From NCBI RefSeq assembly GCF_040358255.1, contig NZ_CP132938.1, positions 1,984,001 to 2,048,000 on the forward strand: DNA of 64,000 bases. The letters run 5' to 3'. The position numbers and the translations under genes were made by a program. The notes below the pieces were generated by a model. The model was given only the letters and a program-made list of their open reading frames with translations, made no database searches and was not told the DNA's origin. Source of the DNA: Tunturibacter gelidoferens. GTDB taxonomy: Bacteria > Acidobacteriota > Terriglobia > Terriglobales > Acidobacteriaceae. Numbering within the stretch: the stretch's first letter is position 1; every line of letters starts with the position of its first letter. Positions 55,536 to 64,000 of this stretch are shown here, one piece after another.

Positions 55536-56447
55536 TCAAGCGGGGGCTAGAGACGCGATCGCTTTCTTCGCCTTCCTCAGGTAGAGACCCTTGGAGAAGC
55601 GATAGGGTCCGATGAAGTGGATGAATGCCGAGGCTTCGTAGGGGACGTCGGGGTGGGCCCAGTAGGAGAGGTACTTCGGGGCTGGTAGAGGGGTGGCACC
55701 GTCTGAGTTTGCGATGAGGAGATTCGAGGTGAGCTGCTCGCTACCCCACTCGTTCCACTGCTCCTTGGCAAGACGGCGCATGAGCTCGGAGAACCACTCC
55801 ACTTTTTCACGGTCGATCGATCCTCTGGCGAAGCCGTTGAAGCCGGCGTTGCCGCGTACGTACTGGAGGGAGGCGGCTTCGGGAAGCTGGTCGAAGTTTC
55901 GTTCGCAGACTGCCTGCACCATGGGATGGAGATTGGTCTTTGAGCGCAGGCAGGCGTCGGTCATAGATTCAACTTCGGGGAAGGAACGGTCGCCGAGGAG
56001 CGTGAAGCTGCGGTTTGCGTCGATGCATCGCACGACTTCCGCGATGGAGCCGGTTGTGAGGGTGTCGGAGTCGAGCTGGACGACGAAGGTGTCGGCTACA
56101 AGGTCGCTGATGAGAAGAAGGCGCTCCCAGCAGCTTCCTTTCGGTGTGTTGGCCGGGGCTACTTCAGAGATGGAGACGATCTTTGCTGCAGGAATATGTT
56201 TGCGGATCATTGTGTAGTCGGATTCGGTAAACGATCCGTCATTAAGGACGACGACCTGCGGATTTCGGCCCAGTTGATTGCAAAAGGACTTTGCGGCGAG
56301 GAGATACATGAGGACCTCGCCGTGACAGACCATCGAGACAAGGGTGAGAGAGGGGTCACTGGAGGCAATGGGAGAAGTTTTGAGGAGAGACCGACAGTTG
56401 AAATCAAACCAGGCCCTTTGAAGCGCCCGCCGTGCGCGAAAAAACAT
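55536..56447 (-). CDS. Putative glycosyltransferase (GT-A like)
   Basis: 303 residues without signal or membrane segments, with GAGAGG ahead of the ATG. A GT-A-like core: LTLVSMVCHGEVLMYLLAAK, NPQVVVLNDGSFTESDY, then a DxD site in TFVVQLDSDTLTTGSIAEV. The C-terminal part (FNGFARGSIDREKVEWF, SEQLTSNLLIANSDGA) resembles poorly characterised bacterial sugar transferases. Donor and acceptor are unknown. Its position among epimerase, dehydrogenase, GT2 and FkbM genes supports a role in polysaccharide assembly. Confidence 0.65.
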   Translation of the reverse strand: MFFRARRALQRAWFDFNCRSLLKTSPIASSDPSLTLVSMVCHGEVLMYLLAAKSFCNQLGRNPQVVVLNDGSFTESDYTMIRKHIPAAKIVSISEVAPANTPKGSCWERLLLISDLVADTFVVQLDSDTLTTGSIAEVVRCIDANRSFTLLGDRSFPEVESMTDACLRSKTNLHPMVQAVCERNFDQLPEAASLQYVRGNAGFNGFARGSIDREKVEWFSELMRRLAKEQWNEWGSEQLTSNLLIANSDGATPLPAPKYLSYWAHPDVPYEASAFIHFIGPYRFSKGLYLRKAKKAIASLAPA

Positions 56448-56812
56448 GCTGAGCCTCTCTCCTGTCCGTGTTACTGGAGTTCATTGTTTCGTGGTTCCGA
56501 TTGTTGGGCAAGTATCTTTTGGGTAGTAGCTATTCGGGGTCAGATCCTATGAGATGAATGGTGACTTAGGTTACGTCGGCCCACATGGGATTTCGACGAA
56601 GTATTCCGTGACTTGGTTTCTCGTTATCCAAATTGGGAGATAGTTCTTTGGATCGAGGCGAAAAGAGAGCAAACGTGTGTCAATCATCTGTAATACTGCG
56701 GTTATTAGGCTTTCAAGTCATTGTGAGATTTGCCGTGTCAGAATAGATCCTGACTTTGCCGATGCAATTCGGGTTGTACTAGGCGGGGCGTTTAGGAAGA
56801 GAGATTGTGGTA
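56448..56812. other. Non-coding stretch, possibly a decayed gene fragment
   Basis: A short plus-strand frame near 56570-56690 (RRPTWDFDEVFRDLVSRYPN) looks protein-like but has no start and soon stops. The rest is AT-richer than neighbours. Confidence 0.3.
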
Positions 56813-57709
56813 ATGGCGACAGTTGACATTATTGTACCGACGTACAACACCGCAAAATATTTGCCGATTGCTCTTGATAGCGTCCTGGCGCAGACCTTCG
56901 AAGACTGGAGGATTCTGCTGATCGATGACGGCAGCACGGACAACACTGCCGATATTGTCGCTTCTTACCAGGAGCGATTGGGCCCTAAACTTGTGTACAT
57001 CAAACAGGCGAATGGCGGGGTGTCTGCGGCGCGGAACAACGGAATACGCCACGCGACTGCGGAGTTTCTGGCGTTGCTGGATGCGGATGATGTGTGGCTG
57101 CCCTGGCGTCTGGAAGAGTCGCTGCGATGCTTTGAGGATCGACCGGAGGTTGGACTCGCGTATGGATTGATTTCGCGCATCGATTCAGAAGGCACGGTCA
57201 TCGATACGTTCAAAGGCAATCGGCGCAATGCCCAGGGAAAGATTGCCCCTTACATCTACATGAGGAGCGTGCAGCTTCCTACTTCGTCGATGATGTTTCG
57301 CAAAGCCTGTACGGATAAGGTTGGGGTGTTCGATGAGACCTTGAAGCAGACAGAGGATCGCGATCTCTGGCTCCGGATGGCGTTTCACTATGAGGTTGGA
57401 TTTGCTCCGAGAGTGATCTCTCTCTACAGAACCTCAGATGACTCGCTGACCACTGATTCCGACGGAATGCTTAAGGCTCAACTGCAATTCATTGAAAAGC
57501 ACTATGGGTCTCCAGGATGCGGCATGACAGCTCGCAGGATTGCTTTGAGCCATATCTATCGTCAGCGAGCCGAGGCGTTCGGGCTTAGGCAACAGATGCA
57601 GGGAGCGGTACAGAGTTCGCTGCGTGCGTTGGCCTTGTATCCGCTTGACCTGAGCAACGTGCGGACTGCAGGGTCGTTTCTACTGCGGTATGCGGGGCTT
57701 TACCGATGA
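56813..57709 (+). CDS. Glycosyltransferase family 2
   Basis: About 298 residues from the ATG at 56813 (a GTG two codons earlier is possible). Typical GT2 start VDIIVPTYNTAKYLPIALDS, then LLIDDGSTDNTADIV, the DxD motif in LALLDADDVWLPWRL, and the acceptor-side ED block in TEDRDLWLRMAFHYEVGFAP. The C-terminal 70 residues are helical without a membrane anchor. It adds a sugar to a lipid-linked glycan at the cytoplasmic membrane face. It converges with the FkbM methyltransferase gene, 10 bp apart. Confidence 0.92.
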   Translation: MATVDIIVPTYNTAKYLPIALDSVLAQTFEDWRILLIDDGSTDNTADIVASYQERLGPKLVYIKQANGGVSAARNNGIRHATAEFLALLDADDVWLPWRLEESLRCFEDRPEVGLAYGLISRIDSEGTVIDTFKGNRRNAQGKIAPYIYMRSVQLPTSSMMFRKACTDKVGVFDETLKQTEDRDLWLRMAFHYEVGFAPRVISLYRTSDDSLTTDSDGMLKAQLQFIEKHYGSPGCGMTARRIALSHIYRQRAEAFGLRQQMQGAVQSSLRALALYPLDLSNVRTAGSFLLRYAGLYR

Positions 57710-57719
57710 TCGGTGGGTC

Positions 57720-58595
57720 TCAGGATTTGGAAACCAGGACTTCTTCGCGAAGGTGCCGGGCTGTTGTTGTGTCCCGACCTGGAACCTGGAAGAGGAGCAG
57801 ATTCTCGCCTCGAAGAACGACATCGAAGTTATTTTCGCCGAGCCGCTTGAAGAAGTTTCTGCTGGTGCCTTGTGCCGGCATGAGCCAGTCGTGCAGTTCG
57901 ATGATCAGCACCGCGGTGAGTTTCAGCCACTCCGCGGAGTCCTGAAAGACCTGTGCTTCGCCTCCCTCGATATCCATTTTTACCAGGAAGAGGCGGTTCT
58001 TCTCGGCGCGTTGAAGGACTTCGAGAACGGTGTAGGCGCGCAGCACGCTGGAGGATGAGGAGTCTGAAGGGGCCGATGTCTCCTGCAGACGAAACGAGGC
58101 GCTTCCTGAGAGCGGATTCTGAATCTCCAGATGGCACGACTTGTTCCATACGCCGCCATTCAGGCAGGTTACGTTTGGATATGTCGCGGTGTTTTGCTGG
58201 AGGAGGGCGAAGTTATTTTTGTCGGGTTCAATGCAGTAGAGCGCAGCCTCCGGATAACGAGAGGCAAACCATACGGAGGAGAGCCCGATGTGACCCCCGC
58301 AGTCAACGATGACGGGCTGATTGCCTTCGGACAGAATCTTCTTGTAGGTGTCTCTTACTCGCTGGGCCTGAGGTAACGATTCGAAGTCGTTCTCTTTCAT
58401 GACCAGGATCTGCCAAAAGATCGGGAGGTCCTGTTCGCGCAGGTGGATTGGCGCTGGAAGGTTTGGAAGATGAAGTTGAATCAGGCCAGGCTTGCGATTC
58501 GTTTGAAGGAGTAGAGAAAACCAGAGACGGATGCCCGCTGCGATGCCAAATACTCGAATGAATTTCAGGAGTTGGCGCAGGCGAGATTCAGGCAT
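57720..58595 (-). CDS. FkbM family methyltransferase
   Basis: 291 residues. The SAM site is VIVDCGGHIGLSSVWFASRY, with Cys-Gly-Gly replacing the more common DVGAN, followed by LYCIEPDKNNFALLQQN, a cysteine-containing middle, and LFLVKMDIEGGEAQVFQDSA near the C-terminus, the usual FkbM order. It methylates a sugar of the surface glycan, by analogy. Together with the other FkbM gene at 30 kb the window has two such enzymes, but they are only distantly alike. Next upstream on the same strand is the beta-helix gene. Confidence 0.88.
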   Translation of the reverse strand: MPESRLRQLLKFIRVFGIAAGIRLWFSLLLQTNRKPGLIQLHLPNLPAPIHLREQDLPIFWQILVMKENDFESLPQAQRVRDTYKKILSEGNQPVIVDCGGHIGLSSVWFASRYPEAALYCIEPDKNNFALLQQNTATYPNVTCLNGGVWNKSCHLEIQNPLSGSASFRLQETSAPSDSSSSSVLRAYTVLEVLQRAEKNRLFLVKMDIEGGEAQVFQDSAEWLKLTAVLIIELHDWLMPAQGTSRNFFKRLGENNFDVVLRGENLLLFQVPGRDTTTARHLREEVLVSKS

Positions 58596-58679
58596 GACCT
58601 AGTATGCCTGACCGCAGAAATGCTCCGCAACTACGCAATTGGGTCATTGAAGATTCTCGCGCTCACGGTTCGGCGATGG

Positions 58680-60404
58680 TCAGTGTTGACTGGCGCCGAT
58701 GTCGTAGTTGCCGGTGGAGGGCCGGGGCTTTCCTTCATAGTCGGATTGGACCTCTGGGATGCGTACTCCGTTTCCGCGGGCAGGGCTTGTGGGCGACAGG
58801 TGAAAGTTGAAGTCGTCGAGATCTTTTTCCGAAGAGAAGCGGGGTTGAGATACGAACTGCGGATTTTCGCACTTCTCGTTGGAGTGTCCGGTTGGGCAGC
58901 GAAGCCCTCTTAGTCCATAGAAGATATTGTTGCTGCGAACGATGTGTCCGATGGGTTTTTGGAAGTAGAAGCCGCCTGGGCCCTCGGGTTTTCCGCCGAG
59001 GCTGTAGGTTTTGGGATTGTCATATCCGAGGACTATGTTGTTCTTGAAGGTGAGCGTGCTGTCGGAGCAGCTTGGGTCCCAGCAGTCGATGTCGAAGGTG
59101 GTGGGGGCGTAGGAGACGATGGTGTTGTTAGCGAAGAGGACGGTACCGCCCTGGCGAAAGTCGAATGGGAGGGCATCTTCCGCCCGACAGAAGTCTGCCA
59201 GGTGAGCGTTGAAGGTGCTTGGCTGGCCGGGGATTGGTTCAGACATCCGGACGCAGTTTCCGATCGCGATGTTGTTGGTGAAGACGGCGGGATTCTCGTT
59301 GCCGCCCCACTTGAACGAGCCTCCTCCGTTACCGTAGGCGATGGAGTTGGTGATGGTGAGCGGGCAATCGGTTCCTTTGTCGCCGTGTCCCAGATCGAGC
59401 CCGTCCTGCGTGTTGTAGATGAACTTTGAGTGATCGATATTTGTGGCGAGACACATGCCCATCGGGGTTCCCACGCCGTCTCCATATCCGCCGTTACTCT
59501 GACCGTAGCAGGAGATGGCGCCGGGGCCGGGATAGGCCTGGTTGCATCCGTTCCACTCGATGGTGGAGTAGTTGAAGTTCCAGGTGGCATGAACGCTGGG
59601 GGTGCCGTTGCCGTCGTCGAAGTCCCAACCTGCGCCGCCGTTGTAGGCGATGTCGCATCGGGTGCAGGTGACGAGTCCTCCGATGGGGCCCTTGATTCCA
59701 CGACCGACGTGTCCGTGAATCCACATATCCTGCAGGAGGAGATTGTGGGTATGGACGTCGGTGACGACGCCGTCGGAGTCGTAGTCGTCTTTGGGGCCGC
59801 CTCGATTGCAGGGGGCAGGGACGGGTGGATCACCGAAGAAGACGCATTGCGAGTGCCGGGTGACTTCGATGCACTCTATATCGACGTACTGGGCGCCTTG
59901 AAGATTGAGCGGGGTCCAGACTCCGAACCCGCCGAAGATCTGGGTGAGTTTTGATCTGTCTGTTGACTCTGGGCTTCCGCAGTTTGCGTAGTTTTCGCCG
60001 AGGATGCGAGTGTGATGAGCTGCTGTTCCGGATGGGATGGGAGGATTGCTGCAGCCGGAGGTTCCACCGCCGAGGCACCATGTGTATCCGGCGCCCTTGC
60101 CGGTTGCGGCGTCCCAGCCTACGCGCCACGGGCCGTCGTGGAGGATGACGGTGTCGCCGCCGGCGATGACCCACGCGTCACTGTTGTAGGTCTGATCGTC
60201 CCAGAGATAGCGGTAGTCGCTGAAGGCGCAATGCTGGCCGGATCCCTTGCGATACGGTGCGTCTGTTTTGCCGTCGCACTGCCCTGAGTGCTCTTTTGAG
60301 GAGCGCGTGCCTCCATCGTGGCGGACGTACCAGGTTTCTCCAGACAGAGGCAGCGAAGCTAGTAGAGCAAAGAACAAAAACAGGGCGGTACGGCGAAAGA
60401 TCAT
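58680..60404 (-). CDS. Exported right-handed beta-helix protein
   Basis: 574 residues with a signal peptide ([20 protein letters not shown]). The rest reads as a right-handed parallel beta helix: successive rungs with [60 protein letters not shown] and [20 protein letters not shown], plus many cysteines, and ending [13 protein letters not shown]. This fold is used by polysaccharide lyases and glycosidases, but no known active site is recognisable. Its ATG overlaps the stop of the larger upstream paralogue (ATGA), so both are made together. Probably surface or secreted, of unknown substrate. Confidence 0.8.
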   Translation of the reverse strand: MIFRRTALFLFFALLASLPLSGETWYVRHDGGTRSSKEHSGQCDGKTDAPYRKGSGQHCAFSDYRYLWDDQTYNSDAWVIAGGDTVILHDGPWRVGWDAATGKGAGYTWCLGGGTSGCSNPPIPSGTAAHHTRILGENYANCGSPESTDRSKLTQIFGGFGVWTPLNLQGAQYVDIECIEVTRHSQCVFFGDPPVPAPCNRGGPKDDYDSDGVVTDVHTHNLLLQDMWIHGHVGRGIKGPIGGLVTCTRCDIAYNGGAGWDFDDGNGTPSVHATWNFNYSTIEWNGCNQAYPGPGAISCYGQSNGGYGDGVGTPMGMCLATNIDHSKFIYNTQDGLDLGHGDKGTDCPLTITNSIAYGNGGGSFKWGGNENPAVFTNNIAIGNCVRMSEPIPGQPSTFNAHLADFCRAEDALPFDFRQGGTVLFANNTIVSYAPTTFDIDCWDPSCSDSTLTFKNNIVLGYDNPKTYSLGGKPEGPGGFYFQKPIGHIVRSNNIFYGLRGLRCPTGHSNEKCENPQFVSQPRFSSEKDLDDFNFHLSPTSPARGNGVRIPEVQSDYEGKPRPSTGNYDIGASQH

Positions 60405-63400
60405 GGTTCAACGGCTCCCATGGAAGGCGGATTCGGACGGCTGACACCGTTGTAGTCGGTGGCCGGAACGCCAGTATAGGTTATTCCGGTTCCTGCTGCC
60501 GCGCTTCCAGAGGAGATGTTGAAGTTGAAGTTATCGAGTTCGGACTGGGCAAAGCTGCTTCCGGTACCCGCCGGTTGGTTGATGAAGTCGGGGGTGACGC
60601 ACTTCTCGCTGGCGTAGCCGGTGGGGCAGGTGAAGCCGTGTCCGATGCCGTAGTAGAGGTTGTTGCTGCGGTTGATGGTGCCGATGACGTAGCCGGACTT
60701 GCTTCCGCTGGGAGGTGGTTCCTGGAAGTACCAGGCTCCGGGTCCGCCCGCTTGTCCGCCGAGGTTGTAGGTTGCGGGGTTATCGTATCCGACGACGATG
60801 TTGTCGTAGAAGTTGAGCGTAGCGCCGCCGCATCCGTTGTTGTTTGAGTCTTGAACGCCTGGAGCATCCCAGCAGGAGATGTCGAAGATAGTGGGCGAGT
60901 AGGTGACGATTGTGTTGTTGGCGATGGTGATCGTGCTGTTCTGGCGGAAGTCGAAGGGTAAGGTATCTTCAGAACGGCAGAAGTCGGCGAGGTTGGCGTT
61001 GTAAGTGCTCGGCGTACCGGTGATGGGATACGCCATGCGTATGCAATCGCCGATGGCGACGTTGTTGGTGAGCACTGTGGTGCCGAAGTTGCCTCCGATC
61101 TTGAAGGTTCCTCCGTTGTTGGAGTAGGCGATGGAGTTGGTGATGCTGAGGGTGTAGGGTCCGCCCGTGTCGACGTGGCCGAGATCAAGTCCGTCCTGAG
61201 TGTTGTAGATGAAGCTGGAGTGATCGATGGTGGCGGAGAGGCCGGTGCCGTGCGGGGTTCCAACACCGTCGCCGTAGCCGCCGGTGCTCTGGCTATAGCA
61301 GGAGGCGACCGGGATGGTGTGGACAGCAGGGTACTCCTGGTTGCATCCACTCCACTCGATGGTGGAGTAGAGGAAGTGCCAGTCGCCGTTGACCATGGGA
61401 GTGGCGTTGCCGTCGTCGAAGTCCCAGCCTGCGCCGCCGTTGAAGGCTATGTCGCATCGCAAGCAGGTGACCAGACCGCCGATGGGCCCTTTAATGCCGC
61501 GGCCGATATGGCCGTGGATCCACATATCCTGCATGAGCAGATCGTGGGTGGTGTTGTCGGTGTGAATGCCGTCAGAGTCGTAGTCATCTGCCGATCCACT
61601 GGTGCAGGAGGCTGGAATTGCAGGGCTGCCGAAGGCTATGCACTGCGAGTGGCGTGTCACTTCGAGGCACTCTACGTCTACGTACTTGGCGCCGGTGAGG
61701 TTTAGAGCTTCGGTGACACCGAATCCGCCGAAGATCTGCGTGAGCTGCGAGCGGGTAGTAACGCCGCCGCTGTTGCAGGAGGCGTAGTTCTCACCCAGGA
61801 TGCGGGTGTGCTGGCTGGCTGTTCCTGCGGGGATCGGGGGGTTGTAGCAGCCGTAGTTGCCGCCGCCGCCGAAGCACCAGGTGTAGCCTGCGCCGCAGCC
61901 TGCACCGCTGCAGCTTCCGGGAGCCTTATCGTAGCCGATGCGCCACGGTCCGCCGCGGAGGATGACGGTGTCGCCGCCCGCGATGACCCAGGCGTCGTTG
62001 CCGTAGCTCTGGTCATCCCAGAGGTAGCGCGGATCTTTGAAGGCGCAGTGCTGGTTGGTGCCGGTGCCGGAGTAAGCCACGTCGGCCTTGCCGTCGCACT
62101 GGCCAGTCGTGACATGCGCGGAGTAGCGGGTGCCGCCGTCGGGACGGATGTACCAGGTGGTGCCTGGGTTCGGCGGTGCGGCAGCTGCGATGGTGATTGC
62201 GGCTGAAGCGGATTGGGTTTGGGCGGGGCTGCTGTTGTCAGTGACGGTTGCGGTGAAGCTGGAGGTGCCGGTGGCCGTGGGCGTGCCGGAGATGATGCCT
62301 GTAGTCGCAGCCAGGGTGAGTCCTGCGGGTAGACTGCCGGAGGTGATCGACCAGGTGTAGGCCGGGGTGCCGCCAGTTGCTGTCATCGGGGCAGAGTAGG
62401 CAGTGCCGTCGGTGCCGGAGGTTAGTGTCCCGGTGGTGATGGTGAGCGCCGGAGTTGTGATGGTGAACGAGACGGATGCAGACTTCGTCTGTACGGGGCT
62501 GGAGGAGTCGGTGACTGTGACGGTGAGACTGACAGTTGCGGCTGCGGTTGGTGTGCCGGAGAGGATGCCGGTGCTGGCTGCGAGGCTGAGGCCGGTGGGC
62601 AAGCTTCCCGTCGTGATGGACCAACTATAGGGAGTCGTGCCGCCGGTTGCGGTGAGGGTCGCGCTGTATGCCTTGTTCGTCGTGCCTGAGGCGAGAGTGG
62701 AGGAAGAGGTGATCGCGAGTGCAGGTGTGCCCGCCGCGATGGTGAGTGAAAGAGTTGCAGTTGCAGTCTGCTGGGTGGAACTCGAGTCTTTGACCGCTAC
62801 GGTAATCGAGGAGCTCCCATTGGCTGTGGGCGTGCCGGAGATGATGCCGGTGCTGGCCGAGAGGCTGAGTCCTGCCGGAAGGCTTCCTGAGGCGATTGAC
62901 CAAGCGTAGGGGGCTGTGCCGCCGGTTGCGGTGAGGGTTGAGCTGTAGGCCTTGTTCGCCGTGCCGGAGACAAGCGTGGAAGAAGAGGTGATCGCGAGTG
63001 CCGGTGGAGCGACTGCGAGTGAGAGAGTAGCGGTTGCTGTCTGCTGGGCGGAGCTTGAGTCTTTGACCGCTACGGTGATGGAGAAACTGCCGCTGGCTGT
63101 GGGCGTGCCTGAGATGATGCCGGTGCTGGCCGAGAGGCTGAGTCCGGCAGGGAGGCTTCCGGAGGAGATCGACCAGCTATAGGGAGCTGTTCCGCCGGAC
63201 GCGGTAAGGGTGGCGCTGTAGGACTTATTCGCCGTACCTGAGGCGAGAGTGGACGACGAGGTGATGATGAGTGCAGGCGGAGCAATGTAGAATGTGAAGG
63301 CGCCGGTTGCAGTCTGTTGGGTGGAGCTTGAATCTTTGACCGCTACGGTAATCGAGAAGCTGCCGCTGGCAGTGGGCGTGCCGGAGATGATGCCTGTGCT

Positions 63401-64000
63401 GGCGGAGAGGCTGAGTCCGGCAGGGAGGCTTCCAGAGACGATCGACCAGCTATAGGGGGCTGTGCCGCCTGTCGCAGTGAGTGTCTTCGAGTAGCTCGTG
63501 TTTTGGGTTCCGGCGGGTAAGGATGTGGTGGTAAGCAGAAGCGCTGGAGGTGCGATGACGAGTGAGACTGCGACGGACTTTGATTGAGCAGGGTTCGATG
63601 CATCGGTGACGGTTGCGGTGATGTTGGAGGTTCCGTTTGCCGTGGGAGTACCGGAGATGACGCCTGTGCCGGCGGAGAGGCTAAGTCCGGCGGGTAAGCT
63701 GCCGGAGGTGATCGACCAGCTGTAGGGTGTGGTGCCGCCGGTTGCCAGCAGAGCGGTTGAGTAGGTTGTGCCCTGGGTTCCCGCGGGCACCGACGTGGTG
63801 GTGATGGCGAGGGCAGGAGGAGCGATGACGAGTGAGAGTGCAGCAGACTTCGTCTGGGCGGGATTTGAGGCGTCCGCAACGGTGACGGTGATGTTGAAGG
63901 TTCCGTTTGCTGTGGGAGTACCGGAGATGAGGCCTGTGCTGGAGGAGAGGCTAAGTCCGGCGGGTAAGCTGCCGGCGGTGATCGACCAACTGTAGGGTGT
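60401..64000 (-). CDS. Large secreted protein: Ig-like repeat array plus beta-helix domain (5' end outside window)
   Basis: The minus frame is open to the window edge, so the start and signal peptide are beyond base 64000. At least 1199 residues are visible. The first ~610 are tandem Ig-like (He_PIG/cadherin-like) repeats of about 90 residues with the consensus [20 protein letters not shown]. The last ~590 residues are a cysteine-rich parallel beta helix clearly homologous to the coupled downstream protein ([55 protein letters not shown]). Such architecture suits adhesion or polysaccharide binding at the cell surface. The stop overlaps the next gene's ATG. Confidence 0.85.
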   Translation of the reverse strand, partial: TPYSWSITAGSLPAGLSLSSSTGLISGTPTANGTFNITVTVADASNPAQTKSAALSLVIAPPALAITTTSVPAGTQGTTYSTALLATGGTTPYSWSITSGSLPAGLSLSAGTGVISGTPTANGTSNITATVTDASNPAQSKSVAVSLVIAPPALLLTTTSLPAGTQNTSYSKTLTATGGTAPYSWSIVSGSLPAGLSLSASTGIISGTPTASGSFSITVAVKDSSSTQQTATGAFTFYIAPPALIITSSSTLASGTANKSYSATLTASGGTAPYSWSISSGSLPAGLSLSASTGIISGTPTASGSFSITVAVKDSSSAQQTATATLSLAVAPPALAITSSSTLVSGTANKAYSSTLTATGGTAPYAWSIASGSLPAGLSLSASTGIISGTPTANGSSSITVAVKDSSSTQQTATATLSLTIAAGTPALAITSSSTLASGTTNKAYSATLTATGGTTPYSWSITTGSLPTGLSLAASTGILSGTPTAAATVSLTVTVTDSSSPVQTKSASVSFTITTPALTITTGTLTSGTDGTAYSAPMTATGGTPAYTWSITSGSLPAGLTLAATTGIISGTPTATGTSSFTATVTDNSSPAQTQSASAAITIAAAAPPNPGTTWYIRPDGGTRYSAHVTTGQCDGKADVAYSGTGTNQHCAFKDPRYLWDDQSYGNDAWVIAGGDTVILRGGPWRIGYDKAPGSCSGAGCGAGYTWCFGGGGNYGCYNPPIPAGTASQHTRILGENYASCNSGGVTTRSQLTQIFGGFGVTEALNLTGAKYVDVECLEVTRHSQCIAFGSPAIPASCTSGSADDYDSDGIHTDNTTHDLLMQDMWIHGHIGRGIKGPIGGLVTCLRCDIAFNGGAGWDFDDGNATPMVNGDWHFLYSTIEWSGCNQEYPAVHTIPVASCYSQSTGGYGDGVGTPHGTGLSATIDHSSFIYNTQDGLDLGHVDTGGPYTLSITNSIAYSNNGGTFKIGGNFGTTVLTNNVAIGDCIRMAYPITGTPSTYNANLADFCRSEDTLPFDFRQNSTITIANNTIVTYSPTIFDISCWDAPGVQDSNNNGCGGATLNFYDNIVVGYDNPATYNLGGQAGGPGAWYFQEPPPSGSKSGYVIGTINRSNNLYYGIGHGFTCPTGYASEKCVTPDFINQPAGTGSSFAQSELDNFNFNISSGSAAAGTGITYTGVPATDYNGVSRPNPPSMGAVEP
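62175..64000 (-). repeat. Tandem ~270-bp repeats encoding Ig-like domains
   Basis: Six complete units and one partial unit at the window edge. Copies are highly similar at the DNA level, especially in the GCCGGAAGG/CTGAGTCCTGCCG segments, and middle units (about 62.7-63.5 kb) are nearly identical. Such an array can change length by recombination. Confidence 0.85.

Noticed and set aside
62175..64000. The tandem 270-bp units as a CRISPR-like or satellite array
   Set aside because: The units are coding in one frame throughout and encode Ig-like domains. There are no short repeats with unique spacers.

Overview
The window looks like a chromosomal segment of a soil acidobacterium of the Acidobacteriaceae (Granulicella / Terriglobus / Edaphobacter type). 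The reasons are an Oar-like receptor with a carboxypeptidase-regulatory N-terminus, a diheme oxidoreductase, a PEP-CTERM protein, long Ig-repeat secreted proteins, GC-rich genes whose antisense strands stay open, and intergenic repeats of a style I associate with that family. No rRNA, tRNA, CRISPR array or intact insertion sequence was found.

Layout. Bases 1-23,200 are a mixed region. Intact genes are a CreD-like membrane protein (cut by the window edge), a cNMP-binding histidine kinase, an SDR / GlcG-HbpS / AraC / VOC group, a diheme oxidoreductase, a DUF5367-TetR pair with a clear double operator, an OmpR-type two-component system followed by a small secreted protein, and a GH3 beta-glucosidase. 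Between them lie at least a dozen truncated, frameshifted or fused remnants: a membrane protein, two pieces of TonB-dependent receptors, a ferritin-like protein with one in-frame stop, an L-type lectin, DUF362, a secreted carbohydrate-binding protein, an S53 sedolisin, an S8 subtilase, a TetR regulator and an SDR. Bases 23,600-25,500 hold about four copies of a ~95-bp hairpin-rich repeat around a secreted protein gene.

From 25,500 the region is more orderly. A lone PD-(D/E)XK nuclease-like gene of AT-richer, foreign character (25.5-27.3 kb) is the best candidate for an undescribed defence-type function. It is followed by glmS, whose coding sequence contains an in-frame copy of an intergenic-type repeat, then an O-antigen ligase / FkbM methyltransferase pair. 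Next come acetate kinase and phosphoketolase (a phosphoketolase shunt to acetate and ATP) and a large Oar-like TonB-dependent receptor. Bases 39.5-50.3 kb hold FabF, a glycosyltransferase, a DHA2-type MFS exporter, a second ketosynthase, an acyl carrier protein and a type III PKS. A decayed flavoprotein sits beside the PKS, so this is probably a scattered lipid/polyketide biosynthesis locus. It is interrupted by a VOC protein, a methyltransferase and a SpoIIE phosphatase.

Bases 51.8-64.0 kb are a cell-surface region: a PEP-CTERM protein with a hairpin-rich leader, a UDP-HexNAc 4-epimerase and a UDP-sugar 6-dehydrogenase (together plausibly a uronic acid such as UDP-GalNAcA), glycosyltransferases, a second FkbM methyltransferase, and two translationally coupled paralogous parallel-beta-helix secreted proteins. 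The upstream one of these carries a long array of Ig-like repeats running off the window edge.
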